Assembly: GCF_012563545.1 (NCBI RefSeq)
Contig: NZ_CP050804.1
Span: 806,001 to 870,000, forward strand
Length of the DNA stretch: 64,000 nucleotides
DNA from: Arcanobacterium buesumense
Lineage (GTDB): Bacteria; Actinomycetota; Actinomycetes; Actinomycetales; Actinomycetaceae
Direction: 5' to 3'
The translations under genes were made by a program, and so were the position numbers. Each line of letters begins with the position of its first letter. Positions within the stretch are counted from its first letter, which is position 1. Shown piece after piece: positions 26,770-36,789 of the stretch. Under the pieces are notes generated by a model. It was not told the origin of the DNA. It saw nothing but the letters and a program-made list of their open reading frames with translations, and ran no database searches.

Positions 26770-28443
26770 ATGGTACATCTGCCAGATATAGCGATTGCTC
26801 AGCAAGCTCAGATGCTTCCGATCACGGAGATTACCCAACAGTTGGGGATAGCTTCAGATTGTGTTGAAACGTATGGACGATATAAAGCCAAAATCGATCT
26901 CTCTGCTATTGATGAATCGCGGATTGAAACGAATAAACTAGTGCTTGTTACCGCAATGTCACCAACTCCAGCTGGTGAAGGAAAGACGACGACGACGGTG
27001 GGTTTAGCCGATGCGTTACACCGCATGGGCCCAAGTGTTTCGATGGCTTTGCGAGAGCCGTCATTAGGTCCGGTTTTTGGTTTAAAAGGCGGAGCATGTG
27101 GCGGGGGATATGCTCAAGTTGTTCCGATGGAGGATATAAATCTCCATTTTACCGGTGATTTTCATGCGATTTCTGCGGCAAATAACTTATTAGTGGCAAT
27201 GCTTGATAATCACATTTACCAGGGTAATGTGCTTGGTATTAATCCAAAGCAGGTCCTTATCAAGCGCTGTCTTGACATTAACGATCGGCAGCTGCGACAT
27301 ATTGTTAGTGGTTTAGGATCGAGTGTTGATGGAGTTAGCCGAGAAGATGGCTTTGAGATCACGGTTGCTAGTGAGGTTATGGCTATTTTCTGCCTCGCTA
27401 CTTCTTTTGATGACTTGAAGGAGAAACTTGGCAATATCCTCGTTGCTTATACCTATGACAAAAAGCCAGTTACCGCACATGATTTGGGGGCTGTCGGAGC
27501 AATGGCGGCATTGTTAAAAGATGCTATTAAACCGAATATGGTTCAGTCTTTGGAGCACACTCCGGCGTTTATCCATGGCGGTCCATTTGCCAATATTGCC
27601 CATGGCTGTAATTCCATTTTAGCCACGAAGCTATCGCGCAGTTTAACTGATTACACGATTACTGAGGCGGGTTTTGGTGCTGATTTAGGTGGCGAAAAAT
27701 TTCTCGATATTATGTGTCGCATTACTGGTACTGTGCCTAACTGTTGCGTAGTGGTAGCAACCGTGCGAGCACTTAAAATGCACGGGGGAGTAGCGCAAGA
27801 AGATTTGGTGCGGGAGGATATAGATGCGCTAAGCAAAGGTCTGTCTAATCTCATCAGACATGTTAATAATATGACAAGAGTGTACCGGTTACCCACAGTG
27901 GTAGCGCTCAATCTGTTTCCGACAGATACTGAATCAGAAATTGCGCTCGTTGTTGCAGAGTGCGAAAAACTGGGAGTGCGGTGTATACGTTCTTCTGTGT
28001 GGGCTGATGGAGGGCGTGGTGGTAGTGAACTGGCGCGTGAAGTTATCCAATTGTGTGACCAACCGGCAGATGTTCAATTTGCATATGGCGACGAGGAAAC
28101 AATAGAAGCCAAGATTACTCATGTGGTGCAGCGGGTTTATGGTGGTACAGGTGTTGATATTAGTCCAGTAGCGCAACGTCGTATTGCTAATATCGAGGCA
28201 CTAGGTTTCGGGCATCTGCCTGTGTGCATTGCAAAAACTCAATACAGCTTTAGTGATGATCCGCTTCTTTTGGGTAGTCCCGATAATTTCGTATTGCATG
28301 TTAAAGATGTGAAAGTAAACGCTGGAGCGGGATTTATTGTCGTTTACACGGAAGATGTCTTAACGATGCCAGGCCTACCGAAAAAACCTGTTGCTCAGGG
28401 AATCGATATCGACGATCGGGGCAGTATTTCTGGATTATTTTAG
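26770..28443 (+). CDS. fhs: Formate-tetrahydrofolate ligase (10-formyl-THF synthetase)
   Basis: 557 residues. Activates formate onto tetrahydrofolate with ATP to give 10-formyl-THF. The N-terminal part has SPTPAGEGKTTTTVGLADAL (P-loop-like), REPSLGPVFGLKGGACGGG, and LHFTGDFHAI. Length is normal. It starts 12 bases after purL and is the last gene of the operon, so it would supply the formyl donor to PurN and the AICAR formyltransferase. fhs is also one of the commonest genes under ZTP riboswitches, consistent with the leader of this operon. I see no strong terminator before acnA. Confidence 0.95.
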   Translation: MVHLPDIAIAQQAQMLPITEITQQLGIASDCVETYGRYKAKIDLSAIDESRIETNKLVLVTAMSPTPAGEGKTTTTVGLADALHRMGPSVSMALREPSLGPVFGLKGGACGGGYAQVVPMEDINLHFTGDFHAISAANNLLVAMLDNHIYQGNVLGINPKQVLIKRCLDINDRQLRHIVSGLGSSVDGVSREDGFEITVASEVMAIFCLATSFDDLKEKLGNILVAYTYDKKPVTAHDLGAVGAMAALLKDAIKPNMVQSLEHTPAFIHGGPFANIAHGCNSILATKLSRSLTDYTITEAGFGADLGGEKFLDIMCRITGTVPNCCVVVATVRALKMHGGVAQEDLVREDIDALSKGLSNLIRHVNNMTRVYRLPTVVALNLFPTDTESEIALVVAECEKLGVRCIRSSVWADGGRGGSELAREVIQLCDQPADVQFAYGDEETIEAKITHVVQRVYGGTGVDISPVAQRRIANIEALGFGHLPVCIAKTQYSFSDDPLLLGSPDNFVLHVKDVKVNAGAGFIVVYTEDVLTMPGLPKKPVAQGIDIDDRGSISGLF

Positions 28444-28489
28444 ATAGTGATTGGTTGCGCGTTTGTGAGACAAGTATCAAAATCTCTGG

Positions 28490-28507
28490 TATCTTGATAT
28501 TGAGATA
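28490..28507. promoter_or_regulatory. Imperfect palindrome upstream of acnA
   Basis: TATCTTGATATTGAGATA reads nearly the same on both strands (14 of 18 positions), with arms TATCT and AGATA. It sits 16 bases before the acnA start, within the likely promoter/leader. It could be an operator, but no regulator is identified and AT-rich short dyads arise by chance. Confidence 0.25.
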
Positions 28508-28523
28508 GTTTGAAGGAGCACCC

Positions 28524-31202
28524 ATGAGTGTCGATACATTCCACGCCAAATCTACGTTAACTGTTGGTCGTGACACATACGCTATATATCGGTTATCTGC
28601 CGTGCCTGAGTTCAGTATGTTGCCTTATTCGTTGAAGATTCTTGCGGAGAATTTACTTCGAACAGAAAATGGTACACATGTTACAGCTGATCATATTCGT
28701 GCGCTTGCTTCGTGGGATCCAGATGAAGAGCCGAAAGATGAAATTCAGTTCACCCCTGCGCGTGTGGTGATGCAGGATTTCACTGGTGTTCCATGCATCG
28801 TAGATTTAGCAACGATGCGCGAAGCAGTAGCTCAATTAGGCGGCGATCCTAACACTATTAATCCACTTAATCCGGCCGAAATGGTCATTGATCACTCAGT
28901 GCAAATTGATGTTTTTGGACAAACTAATGCCCTCGAGCGAAATATGGATATCGAATACGGGCGAAACGAAGAACGCTACCAGTTTTTACGTTGGGGGCAG
29001 GGCACTTTCGATAATTTCACTGTTGTCCCGCCAGGTACAGGAATTGTGCACCAAGTCAATATTGAACACCTTGCTCGGGTAACTATGGTCACTGATTCTC
29101 ACGGTGAGAAAGTTGCCTATCCTGATACGTGTGTTGGCACAGATTCACATACGACGATGGTAAACGGACTAGGAGTGCTCGGATGGGGAGTAGGTGGAAT
29201 TGAAGCGGAAGCTGCTATGCTTGGACAACCAGTTTCGATGCTCATTCCTTCGGTCGTTGGATTCAAACTTTCTGGTGAAATACCGGCAGGAGCGACTGCA
29301 ACTGATGTCGTACTCACCATCACTGACATGCTTCGCAAGCATGGAGTTGTCGGTAAATTCGTCGAATTCTATGGCCAAGGCGTAGCTGCAGTGCCACTGG
29401 CAAACCGGGCAACGATCGGTAATATGTCGCCCGAATTTGGTTCCACTGCCGCAATTTTTCCTATCGATGAGGTTACTTTAGATTATTTACGCTTAACTGG
29501 AAGACCAGAAGAACATATAGCGCTGGTCGAAGCCTATAGTAAAGCACAAGGCTTATGGCATGATCCGGAGCGTGAAGCGCGGTATTCTGAATATCTGGAA
29601 CTTGATCTATCGAGCGTTGTCCCGTCTATCGCTGGGCCAAAACGCCCCCAAGACAGAATTGAACTCTCGAGAGCAAAAGCTGAGTTTCAGCAAGCTCTTA
29701 GATCGTATACCGCCGATCCTGGAACTGATCGGCCACATAAGATCACGCCAATACGGCTCAACGGCCATGACACGTATATCGATCATGGAGCAGTAGCAAT
29801 AGCGTCAATAACATCTTGTACAAATACGTCTAATCCTTCCGTGATGATGGCTGCTGGATTACTAGCACGAAATGCAGTCAAACGTGGCTTAACCACAAAA
29901 CCATGGGTGAAAACATCAATGGCACCGGGCTCGCAAGTAGTGACTGACTACTATGAGAAAGCAGATCTTTGGCCAGCCTTGGAAGCATTAGGTTTCCATC
30001 TTGTTGGTTACGGGTGTGCGACCTGTATTGGTAATTCTGGTCCACTTCCACACGAAGTCTCGGCGGCGATCAATGCGGCTGATCTAGCTGTAGTTTCTGT
30101 TCTTTCTGGCAACCGGAACTTTGAGGGTCGCATTAACCCGGATATCAAAATGAATTATCTGGCCTCACCACCACTAGTTATTGCCTACGCCTTGGCCGGG
30201 ACAATGGATATTGACTTTGCTTCTGATCCGCTAGGATATGACCAAGCAGGCCAACCAGTCTACCTCGCCGATATTTGGCCAACTCCACAGGATGTTCAAG
30301 AAACAATTGACACCAGCGTTAGTCGAGAGATGTTCGAAAAATCTTACGCTGATGTTTTTGCTGGTGATGAACGCTGGCAGAGCCTAGAAACTCCGACTGG
30401 TTCGACTTTTACTTGGGATAACGATTCAACTTATGTGCGCAAAGCGCCATATTTTGATGGCTTAACGATGGAACTGACTCCGGTTAAGAATATTACTGGA
30501 GCACGAGTACTCGCTAAGCTTGGAGATTCGGTTACGACCGACCATATCTCTCCTGCCGGAGCTATTAAGGCTGATTCGCCTGCTGGGCAGTATCTGGCTG
30601 ACCATGGTGTTAATCAACGTGACTTTAACTCGTATGGATCACGACGTGGTAACCATGAAGTGATGATTCGCGGAACCTTTGCCAATATTCGACTCCGTAA
30701 CCAATTACTCGATGGGGTAGAAGGTGGATACACGTATAATTTCCTTACCCAGACCCAAGAATCGATTTATGAAGCAGCTATGGCGTATCAACAAGCAGAT
30801 ATACCCCTAGTTGTTTTAGGTGGAAAAGAGTATGGTTCGGGATCTTCTCGGGATTGGGCAGCAAAGGGAACTGCTCTGCTCGGAGTGAAAGCTGTTATCG
30901 CAGAATCCTTTGAGCGTATTCACCGCTCGAATTTAATCGGTATGGGGGTATTACCACTGGAATTTCCTGCTGAGGAAAGTTCAGATAGCTTAGGACTAGA
31001 CGGTAGCGAAACATTCGATATCTCTGGGATAAGCGCACTCAACGAAGGTGCTATACCACCGACCGTCGAAGTTCGGGCGACACGAGAAAACGGCAGTGTT
31101 ATTGAGTTTCATGCGGTTGTCCGTATCGACACTCCGGGTGAAGCTGATTACTATCGCCACGGCGGAATTTTACAGTACGTCTTACGATCTCTTGTCAACT
31201 AA
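28524..31202 (+). CDS. acnA: Aconitate hydratase A
   Basis: 892 residues. Interconverts citrate and isocitrate in the TCA cycle through a [4Fe-4S] cluster. Cluster cysteines are visible in [11 protein letters not shown] (about residue 433) and [15 protein letters not shown] (two cysteines, about 500). The swivel domain includes [34 protein letters not shown], and [23 protein letters not shown] precedes the start at good spacing. In Actinobacteria acnA usually follows the TRAM methyltransferase block directly; here the purine operon lies between. Confidence 0.96.
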   Translation: MSVDTFHAKSTLTVGRDTYAIYRLSAVPEFSMLPYSLKILAENLLRTENGTHVTADHIRALASWDPDEEPKDEIQFTPARVVMQDFTGVPCIVDLATMREAVAQLGGDPNTINPLNPAEMVIDHSVQIDVFGQTNALERNMDIEYGRNEERYQFLRWGQGTFDNFTVVPPGTGIVHQVNIEHLARVTMVTDSHGEKVAYPDTCVGTDSHTTMVNGLGVLGWGVGGIEAEAAMLGQPVSMLIPSVVGFKLSGEIPAGATATDVVLTITDMLRKHGVVGKFVEFYGQGVAAVPLANRATIGNMSPEFGSTAAIFPIDEVTLDYLRLTGRPEEHIALVEAYSKAQGLWHDPEREARYSEYLELDLSSVVPSIAGPKRPQDRIELSRAKAEFQQALRSYTADPGTDRPHKITPIRLNGHDTYIDHGAVAIASITSCTNTSNPSVMMAAGLLARNAVKRGLTTKPWVKTSMAPGSQVVTDYYEKADLWPALEALGFHLVGYGCATCIGNSGPLPHEVSAAINAADLAVVSVLSGNRNFEGRINPDIKMNYLASPPLVIAYALAGTMDIDFASDPLGYDQAGQPVYLADIWPTPQDVQETIDTSVSREMFEKSYADVFAGDERWQSLETPTGSTFTWDNDSTYVRKAPYFDGLTMELTPVKNITGARVLAKLGDSVTTDHISPAGAIKADSPAGQYLADHGVNQRDFNSYGSRRGNHEVMIRGTFANIRLRNQLLDGVEGGYTYNFLTQTQESIYEAAMAYQQADIPLVVLGGKEYGSGSSRDWAAKGTALLGVKAVIAESFERIHRSNLIGMGVLPLEFPAEESSDSLGLDGSETFDISGISALNEGAIPPTVEVRATRENGSVIEFHAVVRIDTPGEADYYRHGGILQYVLRSLVN

Positions 31203-31346
31203 AGCACTGTTTCTAGCACCACTGAGGAAGAAAGCGAAAACAATAAAACACAGACCTTTTATCGCTCAAATATTCATATTCGACTAGGGATAAAGCTGGT
31301 AACGCTGGTAGTCTAGATGGGTATGAGCTAAGGAGGCTAATAGCGA

Positions 31347-33224
31347 ATGGGTATGCTGAATTCCATCAATGGACCACAAGACGTTAAGTCGTTAAAACCG
31401 CATCAATTACCTGCTTTAGCCGCTGAAATTCGCTCATTTTTAGTCACTAATGTGGCACGTACTGGTGGACATCTAGGGCCTAACCTTGGGGTTGTTGAAC
31501 TCACTATTGCGTTGCATCGAGTTTTTGATTCGCCACGAGATGTTCTTGTTTTCGATACCGGGCATCAATCCTACGTCCATAAACTTCTTACCGGCCGTCA
31601 TGATTTCCAAGAATTACGCCATGAAAATGGCTTATCGGGTTACCCATCCCGAAAAGAATCTGAGCACGACGTCGTCGAAAATTCGCATGCTTCGACTGCA
31701 CTATCGTGGGCAGATGGAATAGCGCGCGGTATGCAACTATCTGGGCAGGACCAACGTGCGGTTGCAATTATCGGTGATGGTGCAATGACTGGCGGAATGG
31801 CTTGGGAAGCATTAAATAATATTGCCGAAGATCCAGACCGTCCTCTTGTTATCATTCTTAACGATAATGGTCGTTCCTACGCTCCGACAGTGGGCGGAAT
31901 AGTCCGGCGGATTGATGCAGTACGCAAAATGGATGCTATGCGAGTCAATCGATCCTATGAACGTGCTTTGGATTGGGGAAAGCGGACTTTACAAAATTCC
32001 GGGCTAGCCGGGCAGTTGACCTACGAAGCTCTCCATGGTTTAAAACGCGGAATGAAAGACGTTTTTATTGATGCCGGAATATTTGATTCACTAGGAATAA
32101 AATATCTCGGTCCAGTTGATGGTCACGATATTTCTCAACTCGAAGAAGCTTTCAGTATGGCACGAAAGTATGGTGGTCCCGTCGTCGTGCACTGTATTAC
32201 CGAAAAAGGTCGCGGTTATAAACCAGCTGAAGAACATGAAGCTGACCGGTTCCATGCCGTTGGGGTTATTCACCCAGAAACCGGACTACCCGTTGAGCCC
32301 TCGAGATTCGGGTGGACAGCTGTTTTTGCGGAAGAAATTGTCAGTTTGGCCAAAGAAAACCCACAAATCGTCGGGGTTACAGCAGCGATGATGCAGCCAG
32401 TGGGATTAGGCCCACTGAAAAAGGAATTTCCAGAACGCGTAATCGACGTAGGGATTGCTGAACAACACGCGCTAACAATGGCTGCGGGGCTGTCGCATGC
32501 TGGCTTTCACCCAGTTGTTGCTCTCTATGCCACGTTCATGAATCGCGCCTATGACCAACTCTTGATGGATGTTGCGTTACACGGCGAAGCTGTTACTATT
32601 TGCCTCGATCGTTGCGGAGTTACGGGAGACGACGGGGCGTCCCACAATGGCATGTGGGACCTCGCTATTGCGAGTATGATTCCCGGTCTTCAAGTGGCGA
32701 TTCCACGTGATGAAACTCGAATGCGAGAATTGCTACAAGAAGCTGTTGCTATTTCAGCGCCAACTATTATCCGTTACCCGAAAGGCTCACTGCCGCAGGA
32801 ACTACCTACTCTTCGGCAGATCGGAAAGCTTGACGTCGTGTATGAAACTACTGGAGATGAAGCTCCAATTGTGCTTATTGGTTATGGGCCGCTTGTGCAC
32901 ACCATGGTTGATGCAGCGCGCCAACTGGAAGAACCAGTTATTGTTATTGATCCGCGCTGGGCATTACCAACCCATGAAGATCTGATCGCAACGTGTTGCC
33001 AAGCGCGCTGTGTGATTACGCTAGAAGATGGTTTAGTTAACGGTGGAGTAGGAGTGAGCCTACAGCAAGCTCTCAATGAGGCAAATTGTGCTGTTCCGAT
33101 TGTTGCACTTGGTATTGGCCATCAGTTTTTGCCCCATGCCTCTCGTCAATCAGTGCTCATACGCCAACATATGACTGCCGAAGATGTTCTCGATGCAGTG
33201 CGCACTAGGTTAGCGAACAAATAA
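31347..33224 (+). CDS. dxs: 1-deoxy-D-xylulose-5-phosphate synthase
   Basis: 625 residues. Condenses pyruvate and glyceraldehyde 3-phosphate, the first step of the MEP isoprenoid pathway, using thiamine diphosphate. It shows TGGHLGPNLGVVELT, FDTGHQSYVHKLLTGR, the ThDP loop IGDGAMTGGMAWEALNN, and the transketolase-type DVGIAEQHALTMAAGL. AGGAGG lies ten bases before the first ATG; the second ATG at 31353 is also possible. The 144-base gap before it holds no gene. It converges on rnd with eight bases between the stops. Confidence 0.95.
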   Translation: MGMLNSINGPQDVKSLKPHQLPALAAEIRSFLVTNVARTGGHLGPNLGVVELTIALHRVFDSPRDVLVFDTGHQSYVHKLLTGRHDFQELRHENGLSGYPSRKESEHDVVENSHASTALSWADGIARGMQLSGQDQRAVAIIGDGAMTGGMAWEALNNIAEDPDRPLVIILNDNGRSYAPTVGGIVRRIDAVRKMDAMRVNRSYERALDWGKRTLQNSGLAGQLTYEALHGLKRGMKDVFIDAGIFDSLGIKYLGPVDGHDISQLEEAFSMARKYGGPVVVHCITEKGRGYKPAEEHEADRFHAVGVIHPETGLPVEPSRFGWTAVFAEEIVSLAKENPQIVGVTAAMMQPVGLGPLKKEFPERVIDVGIAEQHALTMAAGLSHAGFHPVVALYATFMNRAYDQLLMDVALHGEAVTICLDRCGVTGDDGASHNGMWDLAIASMIPGLQVAIPRDETRMRELLQEAVAISAPTIIRYPKGSLPQELPTLRQIGKLDVVYETTGDEAPIVLIGYGPLVHTMVDAARQLEEPVIVIDPRWALPTHEDLIATCCQARCVITLEDGLVNGGVGVSLQQALNEANCAVPIVALGIGHQFLPHASRQSVLIRQHMTAEDVLDAVRTRLANK

Positions 33225-33232
33225 CGGCAGTA

Positions 33233-34420
33233 TTAGGCTAAGGCGTGACATACTTGGTCAATCTGCCAAGGACGGGCTCCAAGGTCAGCTAAGATGTGTG
33301 GAATATCTTGCGGGGACTGCCAGCCTTGCCATGCTAGTTCTTTTTGTAAGCGAGGTTTGAGCAGTACCTCTTGGCGAATGCCAAGGTTATCTGCATGATG
33401 CAAGACAGCGCTACGAACCTGTGACCAACGTTCGGCAGCTTCCGGACGCAATTTTTCCCACCGCTGGACGGGCGGAAAAGGATCTTTGGAGTACGTAAAT
33501 TTACGTTCCGGGAGCTCGGCTTGAGATAAGTTCCAGGCATGGTGTATCGCATTCCACCATGTAGTTGTGTCGCGTTTGCGGGTTCGGGAACGAAACATTG
33601 ATGAATTATGAATATCAGCCTGAGAGCGTGGTTTGCGCGCAGCTAAGGCGGCCAATACTTTGTTTGGCAGGACTTTTCCAGGTGCGAGATCGCGTTCTTG
33701 GGCAAGTTTATCGCGTGCATCCCATAGCTCTTTAAGCATAGCGAGGGAACGTTGATCTGGAAACTTCGCGTACTTTACTGCTTTGCGCCAGGGCTGCGGG
33801 TGCGGTTGTGGTACTGGACGCAAACGAACTTCCTCGCATTCTTGAACAAACCATTCCCACCGCTTAGCCTCGTGAAGTTGAGTGGTGAGTTTTTGGCGTA
33901 GCTCAGCTAAAAGCTCGACGTCGAGAGCAGCATAAGCGCGCAATTCAGGGCCCAGAGGCCGTTGTGACCAGTCGGCATGTGAATGTTCTTTTGCGAGTGA
34001 AATCCCGAGCTGATCAGCGACCATAGCCTGTAACGAAACATGATCAAAACCGAGGATTCGGCCGGCAAGTTCAGTATCAAAAACACTCTGAGGTTTTAAG
34101 CCAAGTTCAGCTAAACAGGGAAGATCCTGATCAGCAGCATGTAAAATCCATTCCGCGTCCATCACCTGGGCTAAAGGAGCCAGCTGATCTTCAATGCCAA
34201 TTGGGTCAATAAGGAAAATACCAGCACCAGAACGCTTAATTTGAATAAGATATGCCCGATTTGAGTATCGCAAGCCCATGGCCCGCTCGGTGTCAACGGC
34301 GAATGGGCCCGTACCTGCCGCAAGTTTCGTTATCGCTTGCGCGAGATCTTCATGAGTAATATCTGGTAGCCCATCTCGAGGTTCTATAAGTGCATGAAGT
34401 TTGCTATTTTCGACGCTCAT
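33233..34420 (-). CDS. rnd: Ribonuclease D (HRDC-domain 3'-5' exonuclease)
   Basis: 395 residues. The DEDD exonuclease domain covers about residues 20-190: FAVDTERAMG (D and E), LHAADQDLPCLAELG (D), FDTELAGRILG, and YAALDVELL (the Y-x3-D signature). An HRDC domain follows around residues 215-290 (LKELWDARDKLAQERDLAPGKVLPNK). RNase D trims 3' ends of structured RNA such as tRNA precursors. Its ATG overlaps the TGA of the DUF3000 gene by one base, so the two are coupled. dxs-rnd-DUF3000 is the standard actinobacterial order. Confidence 0.92.
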   Translation of the reverse strand: MSVENSKLHALIEPRDGLPDITHEDLAQAITKLAAGTGPFAVDTERAMGLRYSNRAYLIQIKRSGAGIFLIDPIGIEDQLAPLAQVMDAEWILHAADQDLPCLAELGLKPQSVFDTELAGRILGFDHVSLQAMVADQLGISLAKEHSHADWSQRPLGPELRAYAALDVELLAELRQKLTTQLHEAKRWEWFVQECEEVRLRPVPQPHPQPWRKAVKYAKFPDQRSLAMLKELWDARDKLAQERDLAPGKVLPNKVLAALAARKPRSQADIHNSSMFRSRTRKRDTTTWWNAIHHAWNLSQAELPERKFTYSKDPFPPVQRWEKLRPEAAERWSQVRSAVLHHADNLGIRQEVLLKPRLQKELAWQGWQSPQDIPHILADLGARPWQIDQVCHALA

Positions 34421-35001
34421 CAGACTCTTTCAATTCGTCGTGGCAAGCTGGTAATGGTTTGTTCTGGTGGAAGCCCGGCCATTGTAATACAAAAATGTTC
34501 CCACGCGTGCAGGTGCTGGGTTAAGAATTCAGATGTTGGAGTCCAAGACGCACGTATTTCCAGATCGATACGTGACGAATCGATGTAGAGACCACCAAAT
34601 GTTTCATTAAATACCCGGGTTACCGTTCCATTCAATGAATGAAAATCTGCTCCAGCATGAGCTAATGATTCGGGCAACCACGACCAGGCGACTTCGCCAA
34701 GTAGCGGATCATCTCCAAGGTCTGATTCAACCGGCGCTTGTGCGTGCATAACAATTCGAAACGTGCCATTCCAAGCTTCCTGGCCAGCAGGATCGTGTAG
34801 TACAACAAATTTGGCACTGCCCCGGAAGGAATCTGGATCTTTCGATGGGGACTCGTTGATTTCAGCCTGTAACGCAACACTCCATGGTGCTATTCGGGTA
34901 GGAGGCGGAATTTGGACAACATGAAATCCAGAACGAAAACTCTGCCCTTTCAGTGACTCAAGGGCAGTAAGAAATTCTGCAGTTGGTTGATTGTTATCCA
35001 C
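34420..35001 (-). CDS. DUF3000 domain-containing protein
   Basis: 193 residues with the actinobacterial DUF3000 hallmarks: FLTALESLKGQSFRSG at the N-terminus, PPPTRIAPWSVALQAEI, LGEVAWSWLPESL, and the long C-terminal RIDLEIRASWTP region. Cytosolic, function unknown. The chosen start is GTG at 35001; no clear Shine-Dalgarno is visible, so the start is uncertain. It is coupled to rnd downstream. Confidence 0.88.
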   Translation of the reverse strand: MDNNQPTAEFLTALESLKGQSFRSGFHVVQIPPPTRIAPWSVALQAEINESPSKDPDSFRGSAKFVVLHDPAGQEAWNGTFRIVMHAQAPVESDLGDDPLLGEVAWSWLPESLAHAGADFHSLNGTVTRVFNETFGGLYIDSSRIDLEIRASWTPTSEFLTQHLHAWEHFCITMAGLPPEQTITSLPRRIERV

Positions 35002-35052
35002 ATAGGCGACTTTAATAGGGTAGCGTTGTTCACTTCACGGGGCACGCCGCAA

Positions 35053-36789
35053 CTAACTCTTAGTATTGACCACAATTACACCAGGTTGTGCAAAGAATGC
35101 CTGCCGTGAATGGAACTCGACAGTTTCCCATGAAGTAAGAACCTGTTCTTCTTCTATCGGAATATCAACAGTTGTATTAGCGTGCCGAGCAAAGATGATA
35201 AGAATAGCTCCACGTCTCATCCAGCCACTACTGCGAGATGGCGAAAGAACGAATTGCGTCTGATGACGATCGCCACTGGCAATATCGGCGTTTTCCTTAC
35301 GGAGTCGAATAAGCTCACGGACAAAATCGCGCAGTCGGCGATGATCGCCGCTTTCAGCTTCGGACCAGTTGAGTTTTGACAGGGTAAAGGCCCTGATATC
35401 TTGAGGATCTATCATTGTATTCCCAGCTGGATAAACTGAGGCTAAATCCCATGATTCAAATTCTTTTTCTCGGCCAGCTTTAATATGCGGTCCAATTTCA
35501 GGACCGTGATCAGTGAAGAACATAAAAGGAGTCGTAGCTGCCCATTCTTCGCCCATAAAAAGCATCGGAGTAAATGGGGATAGTAAAATTAAGGCTCGTG
35601 AAATAGCGACATCTGATAGCGGAAGTGAATGTGAGGGGCGGTCGCCAATAAGGCGGTTTCCAACTTGGTCATGGTTTTCATCGAAAACAACGAAACTATG
35701 GCCACTGAGATGATCAGGGACCGGATGGCCGCATGGTTTACCTTCAAATATGGAATGTTGTCCAGTTCGGGTCATGCCAGAGGTAAAAGCCTTGGCAAGC
35801 GTTCCGTGATCGGCGTGGTCGATATAAAATGCGTTTTTCTCTCCCGTTAGCCATACGTGTAAAGCATGATGGACATCGTCGACCCATTGCATATCCATGC
35901 CCCAGCCGCCCTCGCCAACCGGTGCCAGCGTACGTGGAGTATTGCTGTTATTTTCGGCAATAAGAGTGATTCGCCGGCCGCTTTGTCTACTGTAGGCAGC
36001 AATATTATCGGAAATATCTGCCACAATATGCCGGGACGATTCGTCAATAAGGAAATCAGTAGCATCTAGACGCAAGGCATCTAAACGATAATCACGAACC
36101 CACATGAGCGCATTGTCAATGAAATACTGGCGTACATGAGAAGCGTTGTGGCCATCAAAATTTACACCATCACCCCACGGAGTATGATGAAGATGTGTGA
36201 AATACGGGCCAAACTGTGCTAAATAGTTACCATCGGGGCCGAAATGATTGTAAACAATATCAAGGCACACTGCGATACCACGGGTATGTGCGCTATCAAT
36301 AAATGCGACAAGATCTTCGGCAGTGCCATAGTGTGGGTTGAGCGCGAAGAGAGAAACTGAATCGTACCCCCAGCCACGTGTTCCAGGAATTGGGTTGATA
36401 GGCATTAGTTCAATGGCATCAATACCAAGAGCAACTAAATCATCGAGCCTTTCAATTGCTGATCGAAAGGTGCCTTCTGGGGTGAAAGTGCCGATATGAA
36501 GCTCATAAAAAACCTTTCCCCCTAAATCTGGGCATACCCAATCGTGAGCTGCAAAAACAAAAGATTGTGGATCAATCACAGTACTTGGTCCGTGAGCACC
36601 GGCTGCCTGACACATTGAACGCGGATCGGGTAGTTTTAGATCGCTATCGTCAAGTTGTAAAAAATATTGTGTGCCTGGGGCAAGATTAATATGCCAAGTA
36701 CCATCCGGCTTTGCCTGCAAAGCAATACGGCGATTATCTACGATGGCATACACATTGTGTGCATCTGGTGCCCACACTGAAATATCCAT
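35053..36789 (-). CDS. treZ: Malto-oligosyltrehalose trehalohydrolase
   Basis: 578 residues, GH13. Releases trehalose from maltooligosyltrehalose. A short N-terminal CBM48-like domain is followed by the (beta/alpha)8 barrel. The catalytic nucleophile is in DALRLDATDFL, the acid/base in LIAENNSN and the third carboxylate in FDENHDQVGNR. ELHIGTFTPEGTF and MGEEWAATTPFMFFTDH are TreZ-typical. It is the last gene of glgX-treY-treZ; its ATG overlaps the treY stop by one base (TAATG), so equal expression with treY is likely. Confidence 0.94.
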   Translation of the reverse strand: MDISVWAPDAHNVYAIVDNRRIALQAKPDGTWHINLAPGTQYFLQLDDSDLKLPDPRSMCQAAGAHGPSTVIDPQSFVFAAHDWVCPDLGGKVFYELHIGTFTPEGTFRSAIERLDDLVALGIDAIELMPINPIPGTRGWGYDSVSLFALNPHYGTAEDLVAFIDSAHTRGIAVCLDIVYNHFGPDGNYLAQFGPYFTHLHHTPWGDGVNFDGHNASHVRQYFIDNALMWVRDYRLDALRLDATDFLIDESSRHIVADISDNIAAYSRQSGRRITLIAENNSNTPRTLAPVGEGGWGMDMQWVDDVHHALHVWLTGEKNAFYIDHADHGTLAKAFTSGMTRTGQHSIFEGKPCGHPVPDHLSGHSFVVFDENHDQVGNRLIGDRPSHSLPLSDVAISRALILLSPFTPMLFMGEEWAATTPFMFFTDHGPEIGPHIKAGREKEFESWDLASVYPAGNTMIDPQDIRAFTLSKLNWSEAESGDHRRLRDFVRELIRLRKENADIASGDRHQTQFVLSPSRSSGWMRRGAILIIFARHANTTVDIPIEEEQVLTSWETVEFHSRQAFFAQPGVIVVNTKS

